Positions 1-7,084 of a stretch of DNA of 64,000 nucleotides are shown one piece after another. The notes beneath the pieces are model-generated. The model was given only the letters and a program-made list of their open reading frames with translations. It made no database searches and was not told the origin of the DNA. Numbering within the stretch: the stretch's first letter is position 1; each line of letters starts with the position of its first letter. Origin of the DNA: Paralcaligenes ureilyticus (lineage in GTDB: Bacteria; Pseudomonadota; Gammaproteobacteria; Burkholderiales; Burkholderiaceae_B); NCBI RefSeq assembly GCF_004346225.1, contig NZ_SMAJ01000001.1, positions 310,001 to 374,000 of the forward strand, in the 5' to 3' direction. A program made the position numbers and the translations under genes.

Positions 1-264
1 TTTTTACCTAATATTGTATTATTGAATTATCGAATTAATACATATTTTGACCTTCAGCATTGTCGGAAGATCGCCCTCATGGCGCTCGCCCCAGGTCTAA
101 ACGGCTGGGCGATACTGGCCAATTCCGACAGCTTGGAAAACAACAGGGCGAAGGAAAAGGCGGCGGCTGGACTAAACTTGGCATCTATGCACGTTTCAGG
201 TACGGAACCAAGCGCCTGAGACGTGCGCACCTTTTTTAACGCTCGCTAAATACAGAGAAATAAT

Positions 265-945
265 ATGAAGCCCCAAGATGCGGATGATGATTTCAAGGTG
301 CATCGTGTCGCAGCGGTGTTGCGCCATAGCGTTACGGAAAGCATACGCAATGCCATTCTGGCGCGCCGCTTTCTGCCAGGGGATCGCCTGCCTGAACGAG
401 AACTGTGCGAGATGACGGGCGTGAGTCGCACTTTGGTGCGTGAAGCGCTGCGCGAACTCGAAACCGAACGATTGATCAAAGTCATCCCGCATCGCGGGCC
501 AGTCGTCGAGACCATCACACCCGAACAGGCCGACGGCATCTATAGGGTACGGGAAGAGCTTGAAGGCTTGGCCAGCCAGCTTTTCGCCGAACGCGCCACA
601 CCGGATCACCTCAAGGCCCTGAAAAAGGCCTACACGGATCTTAAAGCTTCGCATACCAAAGTTGATCCGTTGGGTCAACTGAAAGCCAAGAATAATTTTT
701 ACCGATGCTTGCTCAATGGCGCGGGCAACGAAGCGCTGTCCAATAGCCTACGCCTGCTCAATTCGCAGATCATGCTGCTACGTTCGATGTCCATGGCGGC
801 ACCTGGACGCGCCAACAAAAGCCTTGCTGAATTGGGCGAGCTACTGAAGGCGCTTGAGGCTAAAGATGAGAAGGCCGCTCGCAAGGCGGGAAGCCGCCAC
901 GTCCGAAACGCATCGGCCATCGCGATCACGCTGTTACGCCAGTAA
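265..945 (+). CDS. GntR-family transcriptional regulator, FadR/FCD subgroup
   Basis: A 226-residue DNA-binding regulator of catabolic genes. An N-terminal winged helix spans about residues 20-85 (PGDRLPERELCEMTGVSRT, then VREALRELE), followed by an all-helical FCD ligand domain to the C-terminus. In most FCD domains the conserved F-H pair of the middle helix supplies a metal-binding histidine. Here the pair is F-Y (NNFYRCLLNGAGN), so the metal site may be incomplete, although the later histidine in GSRHVR is kept. It lies 110 bp upstream of a metallo-beta-lactamase-fold hydrolase on the same strand, which is its likely target. The family is clear; the effector is unknown. Confidence 0.9.
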   Translation: MKPQDADDDFKVHRVAAVLRHSVTESIRNAILARRFLPGDRLPERELCEMTGVSRTLVREALRELETERLIKVIPHRGPVVETITPEQADGIYRVREELEGLASQLFAERATPDHLKALKKAYTDLKASHTKVDPLGQLKAKNNFYRCLLNGAGNEALSNSLRLLNSQIMLLRSMSMAAPGRANKSLAELGELLKALEAKDEKAARKAGSRHVRNASAIAITLLRQ

Positions 946-1055
946 GAAGGAAGCAACCCGCCCAAAGGCCTAAGGCAATTTTCGGCCACCCGGAACAACA
1001 AGACTACGCGCCAGCCCGCTGGCCCATTATTAAACAGGACCCTGGAGACAAACCC

Positions 1056-1877
1056 ATGGATACTCAAGGCATTGCGCCATTTGAACTCTACGCCATCAGA
1101 TATGCGCGCCATGGCGGCCGCAAGGCGCAGGACAACTATATGGGCACCGTTGACTTCCATGATGCCGAGTCTGACCTTGATTATTATGTATGGGTGGCCA
1201 GGCGCCACAGCGAGATATATGTCATCGACACTGGCTTCGAAGAGCAGTCGGCACGGGAACGCGGGCGCGAGATCCTCATCTCGGTCAAAGATGGCCTGGC
1301 TCTTCTCGGGGTGGCCACCGAAACCGTCGAACACGTCATTCTTACTCATCTGCACTACGACCACGCGGGCACTCTGGACCAGTTCCCCAAAGCTAAGTTC
1401 CATATCCAGGATGCAGAATCAGCCTACGCAACGGGCAGATGCATGTGCCATCCAGCCTTGCGCCACCCTTTCAATGTGGAAGACACAGTCAGCTTTGTTC
1501 GCAAGCTCTATGGCGGCCAGGTGGAGTTCCATCGCGGCGATGCGGAACTGGCGCCCGGCTTGACGCTGCATCTGGTTGGAGGCCATACGATGGGCCTGCA
1601 AGTTGTCCGTGTCTGGACCCAACGCGGCTGGGTGGTTATTGCGTCCGACGCCACTCACCTTTACGGAAACATCGATCGCCAGATACCGTTTCCCATCGTC
1701 TATAACGTCGGCGACATGATGGAAGGCCACAAGCTGGTGCGACGTCTGGCCGACTCGTCCCAACACATTATTCCTGGTCACGACCCACAGGTCATGCGGC
1801 GGTACCCTGCCCTGTCGCCCGACACCGCCGGAAAAGTGGTCCGGTTGGATGCGGCCCCCAATCATTCGACCGAATAA
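1056..1877 (+). CDS. Metallo-beta-lactamase-fold hydrolase, N-acyl-homoserine-lactonase-like
   Basis: A 273-residue soluble hydrolase of the metallo-beta-lactamase superfamily. The metal motif HLHYDHAG is at residues 98-105. Further likely ligands are H177 (GGHTMG), D198 (ASDATH) and H242 (PGHDP), giving a complete dinuclear zinc set. Order and spacing match the AiiA-type lactonase group, which opens lactones, but many members have other substrates, so the lactonase role is not established. There is no signal peptide. The ATG at 1056 follows CTGGAGAC. The GntR regulator just upstream suggests substrate-inducible expression as a small catabolic unit. Confidence 0.85.
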   Translation: MDTQGIAPFELYAIRYARHGGRKAQDNYMGTVDFHDAESDLDYYVWVARRHSEIYVIDTGFEEQSARERGREILISVKDGLALLGVATETVEHVILTHLHYDHAGTLDQFPKAKFHIQDAESAYATGRCMCHPALRHPFNVEDTVSFVRKLYGGQVEFHRGDAELAPGLTLHLVGGHTMGLQVVRVWTQRGWVVIASDATHLYGNIDRQIPFPIVYNVGDMMEGHKLVRRLADSSQHIIPGHDPQVMRRYPALSPDTAGKVVRLDAAPNHSTE

Positions 1878-1949
1878 GCGCCCTTGGCGCCCGGCGTACG
1901 GGCAGATGGCCGAACAACCGCCTGAGCCGGTTGCGGATACGTAGAAACT

Positions 1950-2864
1950 TCAAGACGCATCCCTCGAAAACGCCGAGACGCTGAGGCGGCACAGGGCCTC
2001 TTCGGTCTGCCCCGGCTGCAGCCAGCGCAAGCCCTGCCCGTGGTGGATGGCATCGGGCAGGCCGAGCCAGGGTTCCACGCAATAGAAATCGGAATCGGGA
2101 CCTTCCGTCCAGGTCGTCACCGCATACCAGGGACACGCGGTCTCGGACAGGTCGAGCGTGACCCGTGCGTCCCGCCAGGGCATGTCCAGATGCACGAACC
2201 CGGGCTCGTGCAGCACATGGAAACGGTCGAGCAATTTCGGATCGGCCAGTGAATAAGCAGTCGCCCCCGGCACGGGCTCGGTCACCCCGCCATGGGGCCT
2301 CGCTTGCTGCACCGTATTCGCAGGCAGGTGCAACATAGTGTCGCCACGATGCCGCGCTGGCAGATCGAAATAGAAATGATGCCCGGGATAGTAGGGCATG
2401 GGCGCCGCGCCCGTGTTGGTGGTCACCAGGCGCACCTCGAGCGTGGCGCCCGACAGGCGATAATGCACGGCGAAAACAAAGCCGAAGGGATACATGGCGC
2501 GCGTGGCGGCGCTGTCCTGCAGCGTCAGCACCACGCCCAGGCCATCGTCGTCTACGCGGTGGCCAAACGGCAGGTCGCGCGCAAAGCCGTGCATGGGCAT
2601 GGCGCGCACCACGCCCGCCGCATCCTTCCAGAAGCCGAGCCTGCCGTCCACATAATGCCTGGCAATGAACGGAAACAGCAGCGGATCGCCGCCGCGTATC
2701 CTGTGGGGAGGTGTCCAGTCCGGATCCCGCGGCCAGTGGATGATGTCTTTGCCGTCGACCGTCCATTGCATCAACAGGCCGCCGGCCGATGGCGCCAGCG
2801 CGATCGAAGCGCGCGCGTCGTCCAAGTGAATGATGTCGGGGGTTTCAGGGGTTGCGGAAGCCAT
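1950..2864 (-). CDS. Aldose 1-epimerase family protein
   Basis: A 304-residue galactose-mutarotase-fold protein that would interconvert anomers of a sugar or sugar phosphate in the cytoplasm. Family hallmarks are GGDPLLFPFIAR, PMHGFARDL with its catalytic-type histidine, PYYPGHHFYFDLP, and a late glutamate in FYCVEPW expected to act as the general base. The frame is open for 71 codons upstream, but the ATG at 2864 begins the natural fold (MASATPETPDII). The gene is convergent with the hydrolase at 1056 and stands alone, so no pathway can be assigned. Confidence 0.88.
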   Translation of the reverse strand: MASATPETPDIIHLDDARASIALAPSAGGLLMQWTVDGKDIIHWPRDPDWTPPHRIRGGDPLLFPFIARHYVDGRLGFWKDAAGVVRAMPMHGFARDLPFGHRVDDDGLGVVLTLQDSAATRAMYPFGFVFAVHYRLSGATLEVRLVTTNTGAAPMPYYPGHHFYFDLPARHRGDTMLHLPANTVQQARPHGGVTEPVPGATAYSLADPKLLDRFHVLHEPGFVHLDMPWRDARVTLDLSETACPWYAVTTWTEGPDSDFYCVEPWLGLPDAIHHGQGLRWLQPGQTEEALCRLSVSAFSRDAS

Positions 2865-3076
2865 GCACACTCGCGGTTTTACGGGGGGAATCGGCCGGCG
2901 CCCAAAAATCGGCGGCCGCAGGCAAACACTATAGTGCGACCCGGACAACGCGTCTACACGACGGGCCTGGGCTGCGCGGACGACGGCGGCGAACAAGGCA
3001 TCAAATTCGAGGGTACTGGTAAGCAGATCTCCCAGCGTCGGCTGAAGCGGCCTGCATCTGTAGCGCCAGCAGTACA

Positions 3077-3097
3077 CATATGTCAGGCATATGTCAA
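3077..3097 (-). promoter_or_regulatory. Direct repeat and possible -35 upstream of the epimerase
   Basis: CATATGTCA occurs at 3077-3085 and again at 3088-3096, 11 bp apart, about one helical turn. On the minus strand the second copy contains TTGACA at 3092-3097. It lies about 210 bp upstream of the epimerase start. No convincing -10 was found at the right spacing. The spacing of the repeat suggests a bound dimer, but this is inference. Confidence 0.3.
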
Positions 3098-3203
3098 AAT
3101 ACAGCTGCTACTTGGTAGTGATCGGCTGCCCCATCCGTAGGTGAGCATTTCCTATGCCGGCACCCGTGTCAAGTGTGCCTCGCAATGCGCCAAGCACCGC
3201 AAC

Positions 3204-3255
3204 TGACAGGAGGCGTACCATGCGTACCGTTTCATATAGCTCCAATAGTCAACAT
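3204..3255 (+). pseudogene. Possible 5' remnant of a Phd/YefM-type antitoxin gene
   Basis: An AGGAGG Shine-Dalgarno sequence precedes an ATG at 3220 that reads MRTVSYSSNSQ. This resembles the start of Phd/YefM antitoxins (MRTVSYS-x-AR-x-N). After about 11 codons the similarity ends, and the frame runs to a stop at 3358-3360 with no antitoxin-like content, overlapping the minus-strand gene at 3287. I read it as the surviving leader of a truncated antitoxin gene. No toxin partner is visible. Chance resemblance is possible because the match is short. The rest of the 2865-3286 gap holds only the repeat at 3077. Confidence 0.3.
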
Positions 3256-3286
3256 CCGTGCCATTCGTCCTACGTCAAGAATGGGC

Positions 3287-3916
3287 CTAACCACGCGCCT
3301 GCTCTGCGAGCCACTGCTCCTTACCATAACAATAATCCGGAAACTCGCGGTCCAGCGTAGTCTCGCCTCGGAGAAGCCTGCGTGCAAGATCGGCTACGGT
3401 TTTAAGCTCCGCCTCATTTCGCACCTCCAAAGGTGCAACAAGCGCTACCCCTGTGGCCCATGAAAGACGTTCACGACGCCAACTGGGGCTAACCTCAAAA
3501 TCAATGCCGTCGTGCTGCAGTCGTTTCGTGACAGCGTCCAGCTTGTCGTAATACTGGCGCAATTCGCCCTGTGCTGGCTGCCTGGTGTAGCTGATGATTT
3601 TCTTGCGCGAGCGGCCGACACGCTTATAGTTCGGCGTGGAATCGCCAAAGAATCCGCCCTCGCGCGGCGGATCTCCAGCTTCGCTCCAGGCACGCTCGCC
3701 AATCTCGTCCGCATAGCTCTGACGTGGGTGAATCCACCAAACGATGACGCGCCGGCCTCCCAGGATGAAGCCTACGTCGTCCCACCAAGACCACGCATCG
3801 GGCGGTGTCTCCTCATACGAATGGGGCGCGTAGATACCATCTTCCATCGCCCATTTACACTGGCGATGATATGCCCGCTGTGAATCACGCATGCGTTCGA
3901 GTCTTTTAATTTTCAT
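3287..3916 (-). CDS. Hypothetical protein, tryptophan- and arginine-rich
   Basis: A 209-residue protein that I do not recognise. The ATG at 3916 has a plausible ribosome binding site (GAAGG). It is soluble, highly charged and rich in Trp and Tyr (DAWSWWDDVGF, VIVWWIHPR), with a basic stretch near residues 100-110 (GRSRKKIISYTR) and a helical C-terminal third. It has no signal peptide or membrane segment. It sits beside the antitoxin remnant and the MNT-HEPN pair, in a patch that looks like accessory or defence DNA. Clean codon structure over 630 bp supports a real gene. Confidence 0.6.
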   Translation of the reverse strand: MKIKRLERMRDSQRAYHRQCKWAMEDGIYAPHSYEETPPDAWSWWDDVGFILGGRRVIVWWIHPRQSYADEIGERAWSEAGDPPREGGFFGDSTPNYKRVGRSRKKIISYTRQPAQGELRQYYDKLDAVTKRLQHDGIDFEVSPSWRRERLSWATGVALVAPLEVRNEAELKTVADLARRLLRGETTLDREFPDYCYGKEQWLAEQARG

Positions 3917-4070
3917 TACACAACCTTCGAAGGAATCACTTCAGCCTTGGCCTCCCACACGGTCAAACCCTTTTCAGCAACTCGGCCACGATATAACGAT
4001 ACTTATTTCGATGCGAAGCAGGCTTCGCCAACCTCATAAACAGAGCTAGCCATAAATACCCAAATTAGGT

Positions 4071-4703
4071 ATGATAAAACCCAATATGGGCACAACGATC
4101 ACCGCATCATCATCGCGCACGAGTTTTTCCGACGCGCTCTTTTCCGGCACCAAGCAACGGGTGCTGGGGATTCTATACGGCCAGCCATCGCGTAGCTTTT
4201 ATGCGAACGAATTGATCAGCCTGGCAGCCAGTGGTTCAGGAGCCGTACAGCGTGAACTAGCCACACTGGCCAGCAGCGGGCTAGTCATCGTGAAGGCGAT
4301 TGGCAACCAAAAACACTATCAAGCCAACCCAGATTCGCCCATCTTCACCGAGCTATGCGCAATCATACAAAAAACGACAGGACTCGCTGACCCACTACGC
4401 GAAGCGCTTGGGCCCATCGCTTCCCAAATCACTGCTGCCTTTGTCTATGGCTCCGTCGCCAAGAAAACCGATACGGCCAGCAGCGATATTGACTTGATGC
4501 TGATCAGTGATGAAATCAGCTATGGCGAACTATTCTCTGTGCTGGAAGAAGTCAGTGCCCGACTCGGTCGGTCGGTAAACCCCACGATTTTGACTATAGA
4601 AGAGTTCAAGAAACGTCTGATTAACCAAGAGTCATTTTTGACTCGAGTGATAGAGCAACCCAAAATCTGGATCATAGGGGGAAGCGGTGACCTCGGTATT
4701 TGA
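4071..4703 (+). CDS. Winged-helix plus nucleotidyltransferase (MNT-type) protein, likely antitoxin
   Basis: A 210-residue two-domain protein. Residues about 25-95 form a winged helix-turn-helix of ArsR/MarR type (RVLGILYGQPSRSFYANELI). Residues about 105-200 form a minimal nucleotidyltransferase with GS at 127-128 and the metal-binding pair D139 and D141 in SDIDLML. In MNT-HEPN systems the transferase neutralises the HEPN toxin, in known cases by nucleotide modification. The HEPN gene follows directly and overlaps by 17 bp. An inverted repeat ATACC-N7-GGTAT (4056-4072) overlaps the first ATG. A -10-like TATGAT at 4070-4075 suggests that the ATG at 4086 may be the true, almost leaderless, start. 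The fused DNA-binding domain implies autoregulation. Confidence 0.8.
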   Translation: MIKPNMGTTITASSSRTSFSDALFSGTKQRVLGILYGQPSRSFYANELISLAASGSGAVQRELATLASSGLVIVKAIGNQKHYQANPDSPIFTELCAIIQKTTGLADPLREALGPIASQITAAFVYGSVAKKTDTASSDIDLMLISDEISYGELFSVLEEVSARLGRSVNPTILTIEEFKKRLINQESFLTRVIEQPKIWIIGGSGDLGI

Positions 4704-5109
4704 GAACCTATGCGGCCCCGGCAAACCCTTGCGGGCTGAGCCTCCAGATAAGAAAGAGTTCGAAGGTCTGATTCGCTCTGGCCACGCCAGATTGCGTGAT
4801 GCGTTGAACGCCACTCTCTCAATTGAGAGCCGATTCGACCTCGCTTATAACGCTGCCCATGCGCTGTGCTTAGCCGCATTGCGCTGGCATGGCTACCGCT
4901 CAAGTAATCGATACGTCGTATTCCAGCTACTACCTAATACACTGAACCTAGGTCCCGAAGTCTGGCGCGTGCTGGCGAAGTGTCACCATATTCGCAATTT
5001 GGGCGAATACGAAGGCGATTTGAATGTCGATGATCGTATCGTCACCGACTTATTGGCCGCGAGTCAGATCGTCGCCGACAAAGTTGGTACCTTGCCACCG
5101 TCACAGTGA
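4687..5109 (+). CDS. HEPN-domain protein, likely toxin partner of the MNT protein
   Basis: A 140-residue all-helical HEPN-family protein with a GTG start at 4687, overlapping the preceding gene. The helical core includes ESRFDLAYNAAHALCLAALR (residues 47-66), typical of the first HEPN helix pair, and a later basic patch KCHHIRNLGEYEG (99-110). A canonical R-x4-6-H ribonuclease motif is not intact: R103-N104 is followed by E107-Y108 rather than histidine. The toxin may therefore act through a variant site or be weakly active. Translational coupling to the MNT gene supports a toxin-antitoxin or defence module. Confidence 0.75.
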   Translation: MTSVFENLCGPGKPLRAEPPDKKEFEGLIRSGHARLRDALNATLSIESRFDLAYNAAHALCLAALRWHGYRSSNRYVVFQLLPNTLNLGPEVWRVLAKCHHIRNLGEYEGDLNVDDRIVTDLLAASQIVADKVGTLPPSQ

Positions 5110-5307
5110 GCCCCTGAATGGAGCGCGAACGGCCACCTGTATCAAAAGTCAGCACCGCGACAAATGCACCCCACAATCCCCGCACTGGCCTAACTGGCAG
5201 TACGACCTTGCTGCCTTGGCTGAGCCCCGGGCGGCAGCCAGTCGTGCCCAAGGGCTGTTATTTGATCGCCTAGTTAGTTCGGCACGTACGATCACTCTCT
5301 TCAAAGC

Positions 5308-5433
5308 CTAGCGACCATTCAGCCACAGTTGCAGTAGCACGAACGACAACACAATCAGACCCGTGGTAAAAAACTTGCAGTGCTGGTGAGAGGTCGCCCA
5401 GACCTCTTCAACGTAGACACCGTTCAGATTCAC
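5308..5433 (-). CDS. Possible 41-residue single-span membrane protein
   Basis: A short frame opens at a GTG (5433) preceded by GGGGAAAG and ends in TAG at 5308-5310. The product begins MNLNGVYVEEVW and has one strongly hydrophobic segment (FFTTGLIVLSFVLLQLWL) close to a short basic C-terminus, so it would be a small single-span membrane protein. It lies alone in the 459-bp gap between the HEPN gene and the secreted protein at 5569. Nothing else coding is seen there. Support is the Shine-Dalgarno and the composition only. Confidence 0.35.
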   Translation of the reverse strand: MNLNGVYVEEVWATSHQHCKFFTTGLIVLSFVLLQLWLNGR

Positions 5434-5568
5434 ACGGCAGATCTTTCCCCGTTAAACGAGGACTTAACGATTGGTTAAACCTAATACGTTATGTAGCAAT
5501 GCTCGCCCGCGGTTGACCTATACTTGAAGCAGGTGATTTCCAACTACAACATAGGAATTTCCCACACC

Positions 5569-6003
5569 ATGAAGAACGTATTTCTAGCCGCAGTACTGTT
5601 GACAGTGGCGCTCCCCGCAGGCGCACAGGTAGGCGTGTCGATCAACATTGGTGAACCGGGCTTTTACGGCCAAATCGCCATCGGAAGCGCCCCCCCACCC
5701 CAACTCATTTATCCTCAGCCGGTGATCATTGCGCCGGCGCCGCGTTATGTCGGCGTCCCGCCTATCTACTTGCGTGTCCCCCCTGGACAAGTCAAGCACT
5801 GGCGCAACTACTGTGGCCGGTACGACGCCTGCGGCCGTCCGGTCTACTTTGTGCGTGACGATTGGTACCTAAACCGCTACGTGCCGTACTACCGTGGCCG
5901 GCACGGGGACCGTCGTGAGTATCGCAGATATGATGATCGTCGAGGGTATGGTGATCATGATCGCGACCATGACCGCGGCCATGGACACGGACGCGATCGC
6001 TAG
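5569..6003 (+). CDS. Small secreted protein, PXPV-like, Arg/Asp/His-rich tail
   Basis: A 144-residue exported protein. The ATG at 5569 starts a Sec signal peptide (MKNVFLAAVLLTVALPAGAQ). The mature part opens with VGVSINIGEPGFYGQIAIG and proline-rich PQLIYPQPVIIAPAPRY. A conserved-looking core then has two cysteines (NYCGRYDACGRPVYFV), followed by a low-complexity tail of R, D, H, G and Y. I recognise this arrangement from uncharacterised secreted proteins of betaproteobacteria and xanthomonads sometimes annotated as PXPV-repeat proteins. The function is unknown. The start 45 bp further upstream would bury the signal peptide and was rejected. Confidence 0.75.
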   Translation: MKNVFLAAVLLTVALPAGAQVGVSINIGEPGFYGQIAIGSAPPPQLIYPQPVIIAPAPRYVGVPPIYLRVPPGQVKHWRNYCGRYDACGRPVYFVRDDWYLNRYVPYYRGRHGDRREYRRYDDRRGYGDHDRDHDRGHGHGRDR

Positions 6004-6015
6004 GCAACGAATCCT

Positions 6016-6043
6016 ACAGGGCAGGCGCAGCCGATAGCCCTGT
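6016..6043 (+). terminator. Weak stem-loop after the secreted protein gene
   Basis: ACAGGGC (6016-6022) pairs with GCCCTGT (6037-6043) across a 14-base loop, followed by only three T residues counting the end of the arm. It lies between convergent genes (5569 plus, 6081 minus). Confidence 0.3.
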
Positions 6044-6080
6044 TTGGCCAGGCGGCGATCAAAACACTAGACGACCGGCG

Positions 6081-6965
6081 TTAGGCCCCACCCCGAAGAT
6101 GCCGCAGCAGCCGCATGACGGCCGTCGACTGGGACACATTGTTGTTCCACAGGATTTTGAACTCTCGGTTGCACCAGTGATCAACGAGCCTGACGCAGGA
6201 GTATCGCGATGCGTCCGCGCCCCGAAGCGCGATTTCCGGAATGACGGCCACCCCGAGCCCCTCTGAAACCATGTTCCTCATCGCCTCGAAACTCGTCACT
6301 TGCACCGTCGCGTGAATGTGCTGGTTCGCGGCGCTGGCGGCTCGCACCGACAGCGTGTTCGTTGATGCGCCCTGTTGCATCATGACGTGATTTTCATTCA
6401 GCGTGTCCTCAAACCTGACACGCTTCCGTTTGGCCAGCGGATGATTCAGCGGTGTGATCAATACCAAAGGGTCATTTCGAAAAAAGGCTTCCGAAACGCC
6501 CACGACCGTCTTGGTGGGTGCGCATACCCCCAAATCCGCGACGCCTGACGCGACCGCGCCGGGTATGTCATCGCTGAGCTGCTCGGTCAATTCAATTTGA
6601 ACGGCGGGATATTGGCTCATGAAAGGCTTGAGCGTTGCCGGAAGGTAGTAGCAAAGAGCCGTCATATTGACGCAGATGCGCACCTTCCCTTGCACGCCTT
6701 CACGATATTCGCTGATGTCGCATTCAATTTTGTGAAGCTGCGCCATGACTGTCTTGACATGCTCGTACAGTGAACGACCGGCGGGTGTGGGCTCGACTCC
6801 CCGGCTCAGTCTGCGCAGCAAGGGTACGCCGGCGCTTTCCTCGAGTTCGGCCAGCCGCCGGCTGATGGCCGATGCGACCATATTGCCGGGTTCGGATGCC
6901 GCCGAAATGCTTCCACACTCAACCACCAAGGCGAATAGCTTGAGGGTCTCAATGTCAAAATGCAT
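6081..6965 (-). CDS. LysR-family transcriptional regulator
   Basis: A 294-residue LysR-type regulator. The N-terminal winged helix (residues about 5-65) contains GSISAASEPGNMVASAISRR, and a periplasmic-binding-type effector domain follows. It is divergent from leuC, with 119 bp between the two starts, so it most likely controls the leuCD-MFS operon. The wing region EPTPAGRSLYEH and the GLGVAVIPE segment of the second lobe are typical. The effector is unknown but could be the substrate of LeuCD, as in many LysR-enzyme pairs. Confidence 0.92.
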   Translation of the reverse strand: MHFDIETLKLFALVVECGSISAASEPGNMVASAISRRLAELEESAGVPLLRRLSRGVEPTPAGRSLYEHVKTVMAQLHKIECDISEYREGVQGKVRICVNMTALCYYLPATLKPFMSQYPAVQIELTEQLSDDIPGAVASGVADLGVCAPTKTVVGVSEAFFRNDPLVLITPLNHPLAKRKRVRFEDTLNENHVMMQQGASTNTLSVRAASAANQHIHATVQVTSFEAMRNMVSEGLGVAVIPEIALRGADASRYSCVRLVDHWCNREFKILWNNNVSQSTAVMRLLRHLRGGA

Positions 6966-7084
6966 GGCGCTTGCCTGTTCAGGTTTGCCGATTCGCGATA
7001 GCTGCCCTAGCCAAATAACATGTCCCGCCTATTCGCCCGCTGATATTCTTCCAGGCTTGAATCCTGAATGAATAATTTTTATAA

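Noticed and set aside
1-264. Short open frames at the left edge, on both strands
   Set aside because: No ribosome binding site, domain or recognisable protein. The strand and frame with the best composition still gives nothing identifiable.
1792-2766. Long minus-strand frame of 324 codons over the epimerase gene
   Set aside because: It is a shadow of the epimerase in another frame, rich in Arg, Ala and Gly, without family features.
2292-3140. 282-codon plus-strand frame opposite the epimerase
   Set aside because: Shadow of the antisense gene; composition is unnatural and there is no domain.
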